From a virus, in the IMG/VR virus record IMGVR_UViG_3300030430_001753, positions 1 to 24,751 of that record: a DNA stretch of 24,751 nt; one strand, given 5' to 3'. The notes below the pieces were generated by a model. It ran no database searches and was not told where the DNA came from. It saw only the letters and a program-made list of their open reading frames with translations. Below, piece by piece: positions 13,743 through 21,047 of the stretch (positions are counted from its first letter, which is position 1; each line of letters opens with the position of its first letter). A program made the translations under genes and the position numbers.

Positions 13743-16662
13743 AACGCCTAGAGCGTTGGTGAACGAACGACTCAAACTCTGCGCTTTGCAAGTTACATGG
13801 CCCAGCAGAATCGTTTTCAATAGTTATCACCGTGTCTTTTGGGTTGGTAAACACAGGGAATCTAAACGCTCCTGACTCAAGAGGCATATTACCCTCTACT
13901 GTAGATTGGACCACGGTCGCATTGAAAGGCGCTGTGGTTGTGTCTCTGAGCTTTGGCGTTACCTTGACGTTAAAGTGGGAAGTGCTTTCAAAGAATACCG
14001 TGCCGTTCCTAATAAGCATACGACCGTTCGTCTGGCTCATTTTTTCACCAGAGGACGCCTTGAATATCTGTTCTGAAAACGTGTATTTCATGGTGTAAGC
14101 AACACCCACATACACTGTAACACTTCCCGACAAACCACCCCCTACTACATTCTCGTTGAAGGTTATCTTTGTCGTATTTCCTACAACAGTAGGTGACGCT
14201 AGGTTCTGCACAAGAAGACCGTCTTTCGTGTAGACCTGTAGAGTTTCATCCGGGCTAACCCTGTAAGGAATCGTAAACTCAGGCGTTGCAGCGTCTGCGT
14301 TAAAGGTCGCCTCAACTCTGCGGTCTAGGTGAGTGTTGTAGCCTTCAGGGTCTCTAAACTTATTCTCCAGAGGAATCTTAAGCAAATGGGTCTGTTTAAT
14401 AGAGCCTGACTCGTATGACTGAACAATAAACAAATCAGAATCAACAAACCCAATACCACGAATACCACCCTTGCTAATCGTAAACTTACTCCAAGCACTA
14501 AGCACCTTCTCGTTCCCGCTAAAGAAATACTTGTAGATGTAGATGTCCGTGCCGTCAGTCAAAGCCATCAGGTTCTCTGAGCTTGCCCCGGTCATGGACA
14601 CAACACCCTTCTTAGCTCCGCTTATAACCTTCTGTGGGATATACTGAGGAACGTGAGCGGTTATCTCGTTAGCGTCAAAGACATCTGTGTTTGAGTTAAC
14701 AGTAAACTCACGAACTCCTACATGGGAGCCACGGGTAAACGGGAAGTATATGTATGAACCCAAAGCTATTGGGTCTACTGATTCTTCGTATTCGTATTCT
14801 GTAATTGGGTTTATCGCTACCGTCTTAGGAGTCAACAGCTCACCACCACGCAAGACGAACTGGCTAAAGTCCGAGAAGAGCACAAGGTTCTCTTGGAACG
14901 CAATAGCGGACCTGAGCTTAATAACCTTAGAAGAAGAAATCGTAACGTCTATAGGGTCGCTGTCTAAAAGAGAAGTGACCGATGTCCTGTAGAAGTTGTA
15001 TTTCTGCAAGTCTAGCGCTCCGTCATAACCACCAAACTTGACCTCTGTCATAGATACAGAAGCTCCTGTAAGAAACCCAAGGCGTCCTTTGAACTGGAAC
15101 GCCCCGTCTATTGTGTGACCGATAAACGATGGGTCTGGGTTAGTGTCTTGGTCTCCGGCAGCAAGAATGTCCAGAGGCATATGGTTTAACTCAAAGGTGT
15201 CAACCCCTGTGCTCTTTAGCATCAAGGGCATTGTGGTAACGTCTATGCGGTTCTCAATCTCATCTCCGCTAGTTTCTTGCCATGTGCCCTCTCCAACGGT
15301 TCCCGCTGCGGTGGTGCTGTCTGAACCATTAACAAGGAATTGAAGATACCTATCGTCTTCAGCGGCGTCTGCATCTCCCCGGACCATCACCTTGTAGCGG
15401 TGTCTGCATATCGTTGGTAGGTCATTAAGGGTAGCTACGGTCCTATGGACGACTCCTATGCCTTCTCCGGCTAACGCATCGTCAGGGTAAATAGTAAAAT
15501 CCCCATCTCCGCTGTAAGAAATAACTCCTAGTTGTGGGCTTATTAAATCAGAGTTAAACGAGCTGTTGCTACCTAAGCTATCGGCTATGTTTAAATTAAG
15601 GGGTCTTGTAACTCTTTTGTTCGCAGTTATGTTACCAGCATCATTAACATCTTCAGAAGCAGCAGCAAAAAGGCTTTCTAGTATTTTTGTAGACTCAGCA
15701 TTTTCTGAAGTATTGTAATATCTCGTTGGAGGAGGCCCTCCAGTGCCTCTTTGCGAAGGTCCTGAAAAGGTAAAATTAGAAAACTCTGTGCTGCCTTGGT
15801 TGACCCTAACTCCGTATTTTTTATCAAAGTCTCCTTGTTTAATAAACACAAGGGCTTCGTTGTTTAACGGGCGACTCTTAGTAATGTCTTTTGTAACAAT
15901 TTTGGTGGTATTTAAGACATAGGTAACGTCCCCGGTCGTAAACAGCTTTAGGTCTTCTTTTGGCGAGGTGACGCCTGTGGTAGCGTAGTTTCTGCTTTCT
16001 AGAGTAAGGTCAGCGTTAGCTGAGTTAGTTAAAGTGTATTCTAGTGTGTTCTGGTCTGTTCCGGTCCCGTCACCATAAAGAAGAAAATTTCCTTCTGTTT
16101 CTGGGACCTCAATGCGAAACCGTTTTTTCTCGTTATCGCTAAGGGTCCCCACTTCGTGCAGGTCATATTCATTAGGGCCTTTGCCAGCCCCTCCAATAAC
16201 CCTTACCTTGCCTAGCCTAGAAGTTTCAGTGTTAGCTACAGTAATAGGGGTAGGCTGAGTAAATGTCCCTGTGTATAATCTATTAGTTCCTGCTCCAGTC
16301 CCGGGGTCGCCTATCGGCTCTACGGAATGAACAACTCCAATATACCTTTCGTTGATTGTAGCTTGAACTCCGGTCGTAAGGTTGTAAGCGGATACTATTT
16401 TGTTTCCTTCGTTATTTTTAATAATAACAACATACCGTTCTGCATCGTCACGCTCGATAAAGTGCACAAGCGCGTTCTCATCCAGCGCCGCGTCCGCAAG
16501 TAGAGTCTTTATGTGCTCGCAAGATGGGCGCTTTTGCAAACCATCAACAACACTAGCAAGAGCATTTTCCTGCTCTTCGCATTGTCCTTGAAAGCGGACA
16601 GCGTCAGGTTGCTGAGAGACACCTTGGATAAGGTTACTTACAGAAGTGTTGATTAAAGGCAT
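13735..16662 (-). CDS. Tail tubular protein B / nozzle (T7 gp12-like)
   Basis: The N-terminus MPLINTSVSNLIQGVSQQPD, followed by a CEEQENALASVVDGLQKRPS segment, is typical of gp12, the tail nozzle that carries the fibres. The protein has 975 residues against 794 in T7. Most extra length seems to lie between NERY (104-107) and DLKLFTTGDVTYVLN (237-251), where Gly/Thr/Asn-rich sequence of about 130 residues interrupts the usual order. The ATG at 16662 overlaps the tail tube A stop by one base (TAATG). Confidence 0.93.
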   Translation of the reverse strand: MPLINTSVSNLIQGVSQQPDAVRFQGQCEEQENALASVVDGLQKRPSCEHIKTLLADAALDENALVHFIERDDAERYVVIIKNNEGNKIVSAYNLTTGVQATINERYIGVVHSVEPIGDPGTGAGTNRLYTGTFTQPTPITVANTETSRLGKVRVIGGAGKGPNEYDLHEVGTLSDNEKKRFRIEVPETEGNFLLYGDGTGTDQNTLEYTLTNSANADLTLESRNYATTGVTSPKEDLKLFTTGDVTYVLNTTKIVTKDITKSRPLNNEALVFIKQGDFDKKYGVRVNQGSTEFSNFTFSGPSQRGTGGPPPTRYYNTSENAESTKILESLFAAASEDVNDAGNITANKRVTRPLNLNIADSLGSNSSFNSDLISPQLGVISYSGDGDFTIYPDDALAGEGIGVVHRTVATLNDLPTICRHRYKVMVRGDADAAEDDRYLQFLVNGSDSTTAAGTVGEGTWQETSGDEIENRIDVTTMPLMLKSTGVDTFELNHMPLDILAAGDQDTNPDPSFIGHTIDGAFQFKGRLGFLTGASVSMTEVKFGGYDGALDLQKYNFYRTSVTSLLDSDPIDVTISSSKVIKLRSAIAFQENLVLFSDFSQFVLRGGELLTPKTVAINPITEYEYEESVDPIALGSYIYFPFTRGSHVGVREFTVNSNTDVFDANEITAHVPQYIPQKVISGAKKGVVSMTGASSENLMALTDGTDIYIYKYFFSGNEKVLSAWSKFTISKGGIRGIGFVDSDLFIVQSYESGSIKQTHLLKIPLENKFRDPEGYNTHLDRRVEATFNADAATPEFTIPYRVSPDETLQVYTKDGLLVQNLASPTVVGNTTKITFNENVVGGGLSGSVTVYVGVAYTMKYTFSEQIFKASSGEKMSQTNGRMLIRNGTVFFESTSHFNVKVTPKLRDTTTAPFNATVVQSTVEGNMPLESGAFRFPVFTNPKDTVITIENDSAGPCNLQSAEFESFVHQRSRRYA

Positions 16663-17252
16663 TATCGTATATTGTAATTTCTACGCACACCGATGCGCCT
16701 ATACACATCGTGGTTGTCAAAGATGGTTCTGTCCGAAGACTGTGAGTCTAGCTCTTGGAGACGAGCGCGTGCTTGCATCTCATCGACCGCTATAAGCGCT
16801 TCAAGCTCACGACTACCAACAATCCTACCTTGGAACACTCTAGACGCTCTAAGCGTAATGTAGCGCCGTGCTGGCTCCGTAAGGTCATCCCAGTCTAGCT
16901 GCGTGGTAAGGTCTACTTTGATTGTAGAGTTAAACGTGTAAGTCTTGTCTTTTCTATTATAAAGGTAGACTCCGCGTTGGACTACATCGTCGGTGGTTTT
17001 AACACCGTCAACAAATAACGTATTGTCTGGAAGACGAAGCCTCCCGTCTCCTTCAAGTGTTGGTTCGTAGTCGGTGATAGTATTGAAGTGCCACTCTTCG
17101 GTTTGCACTTCTTTAGCTACTTCACGTAGAACCGTAAGCGCAGTGCTTGCAGATATAGGAAGAGTCGCTGTATCAGCTAGTGAGTTTATAGGCGATTCAC
17201 CAATATGCCCAAGCATCTGGTTTACGCTTTCAAGTTCTGTAGTGAGAGCCAT
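16662..17252 (-). CDS. Tail tubular protein A / adaptor (T7 gp11-like)
   Basis: 196 residues, the same length as T7 gp11. It starts MALTTELESVNQMLGHIGES, the conserved opening of this family, with the segment LREVAKEVQTEEWHFN at about 43-58. The protein forms the ring between the portal and the gp12 nozzle. It is the third gene of the head-tail completion set after capsid and is coupled to the nozzle gene by a TAATG junction. Confidence 0.93.
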   Translation of the reverse strand: MALTTELESVNQMLGHIGESPINSLADTATLPISASTALTVLREVAKEVQTEEWHFNTITDYEPTLEGDGRLRLPDNTLFVDGVKTTDDVVQRGVYLYNRKDKTYTFNSTIKVDLTTQLDWDDLTEPARRYITLRASRVFQGRIVGSRELEALIAVDEMQARARLQELDSQSSDRTIFDNHDVYRRIGVRRNYNIR

Positions 17253-17258
17253 AGTTTA

Positions 17259-17516
17259 TCAGCAGCGCCACTTTCTTAAAGCCAGCGCCTTTCTTGTTGG
17301 TTTCCCGTTTTTCCTCATAGGTCCTTTTACTCCGCGCATACGGGCGCAGAAAGAACGCTTCCTAGCTGCACGCTTACCTTTAGGTTTACGCTCGGTCACA
17401 GGGGCTTTGAGGTTAGACCCTGTCTTACGATTATAATAATCACGCCCCTTCTGATTAAGCCCCCCAGTCTTAGACTTGTGCTCAACTCTGAGGTTTGCTC
17501 GTTTTTTTGCAGCCAT
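17259..17516 (-). CDS. Small basic Cys-containing protein (DUF6321-like)
   Basis: 85 residues with many Lys and Arg. The sequence KTGSNLKAPVTERKPKGK (31-48), SFCARMRGVKGP (55-66) and GKPTRKALALRKW (71-83) resembles a widespread small family I recall as DUF6321, of unknown function. The gene starts directly after the capsid terminator; its only Shine-Dalgarno-like sequence (GGAGG) lies in the terminator's 3' arm, 15 bases from the ATG. Expression therefore depends on read-through. DNA binding or a minor virion role is possible, but nothing shows it. Confidence 0.75.
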   Translation of the reverse strand: MAAKKRANLRVEHKSKTGGLNQKGRDYYNRKTGSNLKAPVTERKPKGKRAARKRSFCARMRGVKGPMRKNGKPTRKALALRKWRC

Positions 17517-17519
17517 AAT

Positions 17520-17560
17520 AAAAAAAGGGGGCCTCCGCAGAATAAACTACGAAGACCCCC
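17520..17560 (-). terminator. Intrinsic terminator after the capsid gene (T7 Tphi position)
   Basis: On the minus strand the arms 17560-17547 and 17540-17527 pair over 14 positions (GGGGG with CCCCC at the base; three or four G-T wobbles above). The loop is TTTATT and a run of seven T follows. It lies 18 bases after the capsid stop and ends a few bases before the next start codon. T7 has its main late terminator, Tphi, at the same place, where it makes capsid messenger more abundant than tail messenger. Confidence 0.9.
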
Positions 17561-17578
17561 ATTGTGGGTTAATTAGCT

Positions 17579-18619
17579 TTAGCTAACAACACTGACAGCA
17601 GCGTCAGGGCGAAGAATACCGTGACCCATTGCATACTTAGCCAACATGAGAGTTGACTGCTTCTGCATTGAGTATTCGGACTCAACAGCAAGGTCCATCA
17701 GCTTAACGGTTCCGATAGCGGACGTATGTCCACCAAGGAACTGCAAGACATCAAGGCCAGCGTCAAGGTAACCCTTGGCGTCTGAGGAGCCTTCAGCATC
17801 GTCGAACGGGTTGTTCTTAGCGTTTACGTCATCACCAGAAACATCACTAACGGCGATGTCCGCGATGTGCGGAGAGCTGTAGATTTTGATACCCAGAAGC
17901 TGTGGGATGCTACCAGAGGCAACAGCACCGCTACCACCAAAGTCCCTATTGATAGCGATGTTGTCGCTACCAGTAAGCAGGTAGTAAAGCTCAGGAGTAA
18001 GAATCGCAAAACGACCGTCACTTGGAACGTGCTTCTCATCCAGCTTCTGGGCCATAACCCGGAAGGTTTGGATGATGTTAGCAGCGGTGCTCAAGTTTGC
18101 TGGAGCGCCAGTGGTGGTGCCCAAGTCAATCCTAGTGCCTTGTGCGGCATCAGGGTTAGCCCGGGAATCAGCATCGGTCTCGGCAGCAGCCGCGAGTGTC
18201 CGCATAGTTGCAAGGTCGAACCGCTTAGCGAGTGCACGACCCAGCTCGCTAGAGTAGGTAGCACGCACATCGTAGTGGTTCTTAAGCTCGTCAATGTTAG
18301 CGATAGAAGTAGCAGCGATGAGAACGTCATCAATGTTGATAACCCGCTCACGGTGCTTAATAGCAGTCGTGTAAGAGTTACCAGCATCAAACACATCCTG
18401 ACCGGGAGTGTGATACTTCGCTGTCGCAGTTCCCAGAACAGGGAATTGCGCCGACTTACCACTCGAAATAGTCCGAATGGTGTGAAGCTCTTTCATCACG
18501 TTTGCTTCCTCGAAGGCTGCAAGCACTTCGTTTCCGAAAACTTTGAGAAAAAGAGCATCGGTATCTCCGGCTCCCATGGATTGACCAAGGCGAGACGGGG
18601 TAATGTTTCCATTAGCCAT
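17579..18619 (-). CDS. Major capsid protein (T7 gp10-like)
   Basis: 346 residues, against 345 for T7 gp10A. Family-typical segments are SSGKSAQFPVLG (52-63), KYHTPGQDV (68-76), INIDDVLIAAT (94-104), then GRFAILTPELYYLL (about 201-214) and SEYSMQKQSTLMLAKYAMG (near 314-332). It forms the HK97-fold icosahedral shell around the scaffold. A good AAAGGA ribosome-binding site precedes the ATG at 18619. It has its own 108-base leader and terminator, fitting high expression. No frameshifted longer form is seen. Confidence 0.96.
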   Translation of the reverse strand: MANGNITPSRLGQSMGAGDTDALFLKVFGNEVLAAFEEANVMKELHTIRTISSGKSAQFPVLGTATAKYHTPGQDVFDAGNSYTTAIKHRERVINIDDVLIAATSIANIDELKNHYDVRATYSSELGRALAKRFDLATMRTLAAAAETDADSRANPDAAQGTRIDLGTTTGAPANLSTAANIIQTFRVMAQKLDEKHVPSDGRFAILTPELYYLLTGSDNIAINRDFGGSGAVASGSIPQLLGIKIYSSPHIADIAVSDVSGDDVNAKNNPFDDAEGSSDAKGYLDAGLDVLQFLGGHTSAIGTVKLMDLAVESEYSMQKQSTLMLAKYAMGHGILRPDAAVSVVS

Positions 18620-18660
18620 TGTTTAAATGTCCTTTCTTTTAAATAAGGGGTTAATTTGAA

Positions 18661-18699
18661 TTACGGTTTCAAGTCGGTCTTTTCATATTGTTCGCGCAT
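18661..18699 (-). CDS. 12-residue leader ORF upstream of the capsid gene
   Basis: ATG at 18699 with AAGGA exactly 8 bases upstream, a better site than many of the long genes have. It encodes MREQYEKTDLKP and stops 41 bases before the capsid start. The ATG lies inside the 18-base element shared with the left region. It could be a translated leader that tunes capsid messenger, or the ATG could be incidental within a promoter. Confidence 0.3.
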   Translation of the reverse strand: MREQYEKTDLKP

Positions 18700-18709
18700 A
18701 AGCGTTATC
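18692..18709 (-). promoter_or_regulatory. 18-base element in the capsid leader, right copy
   Basis: Minus-strand GATAACGCTTATGCGCGA, matching the left copy at 446-463 in 16 of 18 positions. It sits in the only sizeable intergenic gap of the late module, upstream of the capsid gene, where T7 places its strong promoter phi10. It does not resemble the T7, SP6 or sigma-70 consensus. A promoter for this phage's own RNA polymerase is a reasonable guess; a shared translation-start context is the alternative. Confidence 0.35.
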
Positions 18710-18727
18710 CTTTCGGGCGCTCGGTTA

Positions 18728-19300
18728 CTAAGCTATTACTTTCGACAGGAAATTATTTACACCCCTAGCGTATGCTTGCGCTAGGCGGTTGCGGGAGGTG
18801 GCGTGTTTGTTCCACTCTGTGTTATTAGAACCAAAGAATGGCTCACACACCACGGCAGGGCACTTGGTTTTGACCAAGAATCCCCCACCCCGCGAAAATC
18901 TTTTAAGGGCTTTTATGCCTCTGTTTTTGCTGTTGTATTCGGATACTACCTCCACTTGGAGGCACCCAGCGAGTTTCTTGCCGCTGGTTGAGTTGTGGTA
19001 ATAAAGCATCTCACAGCCTTCTGCTGTCGGAGACGCTGAGTTAAAATGCAGCTCTAGGGCAAGGCTAACTCCATCCTTGTCCATTTTGTCAGATAGCCAG
19101 CGCATAGAGGAGCCATAGGACCTTCCTTCGTAGGCGTCATACACAATAGAAGAAATACCCATATCGTAGAGGTGACGTTTCAGGAGCGCCCCTACGCGCA
19201 CGTTGAACGTCCATTCGGACACACCCCCAACGCTCCAAGCTCCTTGTTCTTCTGCCCTAGAATGACCAATACAAATGCCTACAACGTCACCGGGACTCAA
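18728..19300 (-). CDS. N-acetylmuramoyl-L-alanine amidase endolysin (Amidase_3 type)
   Basis: Cuts the amide bond between muramic acid and the peptide stem. From the TTG at 19300 it has 190 residues. Zinc ligands are His13 (CIGHS), Glu29 (GVSEW) and His85 (ELHFNS); Glu153 in VVCEPFFGSN is the catalytic acid. No signal peptide is seen, so release needs a holin. The frame is open further up (GTG at 19396, TTG at 19420), but those codons overlap the lipoprotein gene and add only a Lys/Ser-rich stretch, so the short form is preferred with doubt. T7 has a different amidase (gp3.5) in its middle region. Confidence 0.88.
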   Translation of the reverse strand: MSPGDVVGICIGHSRAEEQGAWSVGGVSEWTFNVRVGALLKRHLYDMGISSIVYDAYEGRSYGSSMRWLSDKMDKDGVSLALELHFNSASPTAEGCEMLYYHNSTSGKKLAGCLQVEVVSEYNSKNRGIKALKRFSRGGGFLVKTKCPAVVCEPFFGSNNTEWNKHATSRNRLAQAYARGVNNFLSKVIA

Positions 19301-19475
19301 GGTCGTTGACGTAGTGGAGGATTTCAGCGATTGTTTCTTTTTCTTCCAGAGAGAAAGAATGCTGCTCCAACTTTTGAATAAAGCCCGGAATTTCACTCTT
19401 CTTAATCGTCGTGCACCCAACGATTGATACGCTTATCATTATCGTCGTGACGGCGCTGCTTAATCTTTTTCTCAT
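19287..19475 (-). CDS. Lipoprotein, Rz1-like outer spanin candidate
   Basis: 62 residues: basic start MRKR, hydrophobic core, and lipobox IVGC with Cys21, so it is probably acylated and sent to the outer membrane. The mature part is about 42 residues, with helix-forming EEKETIAEILHYVNDLE. The first 74 bases of the gene lie inside the upstream membrane-protein gene in another frame, the classic Rz/Rz1 layout. The amidase start overlaps its end. Not proline-rich as lambda Rz1 is. Confidence 0.7.
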   Translation of the reverse strand: MRKRLSSAVTTIMISVSIVGCTTIKKSEIPGFIQKLEQHSFSLEEKETIAEILHYVNDLESR

Positions 19476-19551
19476 ACTCGTCGCGAACCTTAAAAAACAA
19501 ATTAGCAAGTTTTGGAAATGCAACTAGCAAACTTACTAGCGTTTTAACCAT
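19402..19551 (-). CDS. Short Rz-like inner spanin candidate
   Basis: 49 residues: a hydrophobic N-terminus (VKTLVSLLVAFPKLANLFF, 2-20) and a charged helix (KVRDEYEKKIKQRRHDDNDK) ending in WVHDD. It begins seven bases after the previous stop. Its second half is overlapped by the lipoprotein gene. The membrane anchor plus charged helix and nested lipoprotein suggest an inner-membrane spanin partner, but it is far shorter than most Rz proteins, so a direct bridge across the periplasm is doubtful. Confidence 0.55.
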   Translation of the reverse strand: MVKTLVSLLVAFPKLANLFFKVRDEYEKKIKQRRHDDNDKRINRWVHDD

Positions 19552-19558
19552 GGTTGCT

Positions 19559-19807
19559 TCAGTATTTTTTAGAGCGGACCTTAGCCGCTTTTGTGTTGGC
19601 AACGAATTGCTTTCCTTTAGAGCCAGCTTTCTTTTTCTTCTTAGCTGTAGTCGCTCTTTGCTTAATTGTCAGTCTTCTTGCTTTAGCCATAGGTAAACAT
19701 CTGTCAGGGTTCTTCTTATTTTTGGAGGTGCCGCAAGGTCCTTTAATCTTCCCATCTGTTCCGATTCGGACCCAGTTTTGTTTGCGCCACTTTGCTAACT
19801 CTCCCAT
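19559..19807 (-). CDS. Small basic protein (DUF5872-like)
   Basis: 82 residues. NWVRIGTDGKIKGPCG (11-26) and KNPDRCLPMAKA (32-43) followed by a Lys-rich tail match a small family I recall as DUF5872, seen in marine phages; function unknown. Two Cys in GPCG and DRCLP could bind metal. Start overlaps the previous stop by one base (TAATG). The charge suggests nucleic-acid binding, which is inference. Confidence 0.75.
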   Translation of the reverse strand: MGELAKWRKQNWVRIGTDGKIKGPCGTSKNKKNPDRCLPMAKARRLTIKQRATTAKKKKKAGSKGKQFVANTKAAKVRSKKY

Positions 19808-19965
19808 TATCGTTTCTTTTTAATCTTAAGGGACTTTCTCTTTTTACCCTTACCATAGTTAGGGTCTTTGCAATACTTGGACGCCGCCATGTTAGCGTAT
19901 GCGGACGGGTATTTATCAAATGTCCGCTTTGCCCAAGCAATGCCTTTAGGACATATCTTAGCCAT
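19807..19965 (-). CDS. Small basic protein with AKxCPKG start
   Basis: 52 residues: MAKICPKGIAWAKRTFDKYP, then SAYANMAASKYCKDPNYGKG and a Lys/Arg-rich tail. Phage proteins starting MAKxCPxGxxxAKxxFxxYPSAYAN are common and uncharacterised. Two Cys (5 and 32) and high charge suggest metal or DNA binding. It overlaps the membrane-protein stop by 8 bases and the next start by one. Confidence 0.75.
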   Translation of the reverse strand: MAKICPKGIAWAKRTFDKYPSAYANMAASKYCKDPNYGKGKKRKSLKIKKKR

Positions 19966-20149
19966 TACTCTTAGCCTTTCCGATATTTAGGGCAAGCCAG
20001 CTAACAACCTTATTGGCGCGAGCTACCCATTTGTTATCGCTTTCGTTTGGGGTCATTGTGGCTACAAGACTGGCAACAGTTACAATACCCGTAAGGATAC
20101 CAATAACTTCGCCTTTGTTCTCACTTAGCCATGTAAATGCTTCAGCCAT
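19958..20149 (-). CDS. One-helix membrane protein, holin or antiholin candidate
   Basis: 63 residues: a helix MAEAFTWLSENKGE, one hydrophobic segment VIGILTGIVTVASLVATM (about 15-32), then a charged tail with another hydrophobic patch (VVSWLALNI). Its place at the head of a lysis block, five genes before the amidase, suggests control of membrane leakage. It starts one base after the lipoprotein stop. A structural role cannot be excluded. Confidence 0.6.
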   Translation of the reverse strand: MAEAFTWLSENKGEVIGILTGIVTVASLVATMTPNESDNKWVARANKVVSWLALNIGKAKSNG

Positions 20150-20150
20150 T

Positions 20151-20279
20151 TTATTCTACGTTAATGTCAAGACTACCTGCGGGTTCTACGCTAACGCTTC
20201 CCCAAGGGGTAGACACAGCGCAGGAAACAAAGGCAACGCTAAGCGCTGCTACAACTAGGATGATAATTTTACTTTTCAT
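20151..20279 (-). CDS. 42-residue predicted lipoprotein
   Basis: Signal of the form MKSKIIILVVAALSVAFVSC with Cys20; the mature part is only 23 residues, ending in DINVE. The ATG overlaps the scaffold stop (ATGA). It is a second lipoprotein in the lysis block besides the Rz1-like one. Roles such as superinfection exclusion or lysis help are possible; no family is recognised. Confidence 0.65.
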   Translation of the reverse strand: MKSKIIILVVAALSVAFVSCAVSTPWGSVSVEPAGSLDINVE

Positions 20280-21043
20280 ATATTTGATATCGCCAGTCGG
20301 CGTTCTACTTCGGCCCGGTAAGCTGGGTCGGTTTCGTATTTCTTTTTCCCACTGGCGTCTCTTTCAGCCATAGCGGATAAAACTTGAGCGCGGCTCTCAA
20401 ACGGGTTGGAGCTGGCCCCTTGGGTGCTGCCACGGAGCAAGCTTGGAGTAACTCCGTTAGCTTCTTCGTATTTACCCTTAAGCCAGTCTACAGCGAGCTT
20501 AGCTTGCTCTGTAGTGCCGTCTTCAAGGGCTTTGTTATAAGCGTCTAGTTGCGTTGGTGTCAGCTCTTCAGAAGCCCACTCTGCCATAGCGGTGTAGTTC
20601 TCTCGCCCACCAACTTCAGCCAAAATGTTTTCTTCTTCTGAGTTTTGCAACGCTTCTTGACCAGCGATAAACGAATCAACCAACTCACGACTAAGCCCTG
20701 CCTTAGCAAGGTTGTCGTATGTCATGTCGCTTAGCTCGCCGCTTTCAGCCCACTCGTCAGTTGCTGCTGAGATTGCCTCCGTTTGGCTCTCTCCGCTTGT
20801 GCTCTCATCTGGAGCTTCTGTAGGTGGGAGGTCTTCTGTTTCGCTAGGTTCCTGTTGTGAACCCAGTTTGGACTCAAGATTGTTGTAGGCGTTTGCCAAG
20901 TCTTCAGCGGACTTAAACTTGTCAGGGAGCCACTCTGGGCGTTCCTCCTGTGCTGCATTTTCGTCAATCTGAGCTGCTTCGTCTTCAAGTGTGATTTGTG
21001 GCTCTGAAGGAGCCGGGTCGTTTATTTTGTATGTTTCAGCCAT
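20276..21043 (-). CDS. Scaffolding protein (T7 gp9-like)
   Basis: 255 residues (T7 gp9 has 307), very acidic, with RPEWLPDKFKSAEDLANAY at 35-53, the signature of this family, followed by a disordered Glu/Ser/Pro stretch (62-95). The C-terminus is basic and helical (RDASGKKKYETDPAYRAEVERRL), as needed to bind the capsid. It guides prohead assembly and is lost before packaging. GAGGAG seven bases before the ATG is a very good ribosome-binding site. It lies directly after the portal. Confidence 0.9.
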   Translation of the reverse strand: MAETYKINDPAPSEPQITLEDEAAQIDENAAQEERPEWLPDKFKSAEDLANAYNNLESKLGSQQEPSETEDLPPTEAPDESTSGESQTEAISAATDEWAESGELSDMTYDNLAKAGLSRELVDSFIAGQEALQNSEEENILAEVGGRENYTAMAEWASEELTPTQLDAYNKALEDGTTEQAKLAVDWLKGKYEEANGVTPSLLRGSTQGASSNPFESRAQVLSAMAERDASGKKKYETDPAYRAEVERRLAISNI

Positions 21044-21047
21044 TGGA

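Noticed and set aside
13743-13820. Longer start for the gp13-like gene
   Set aside because: It would overlap tail tube B by 86 bases; the ATG at 13742 gives the 8-base junction seen in neighbouring genes.
17867-18646. 259-codon open frame on the plus strand
   Set aside because: It is entirely antisense to the well-supported capsid gene and has no family-like segments; it is a shadow of capsid codon usage.
19301-19420. Longer N-terminus for the amidase
   Set aside because: Only GTG/TTG starts, and the added Lys/Ser-rich peptide is the lipoprotein gene read in another frame; the Amidase_3 domain begins just after 19300.
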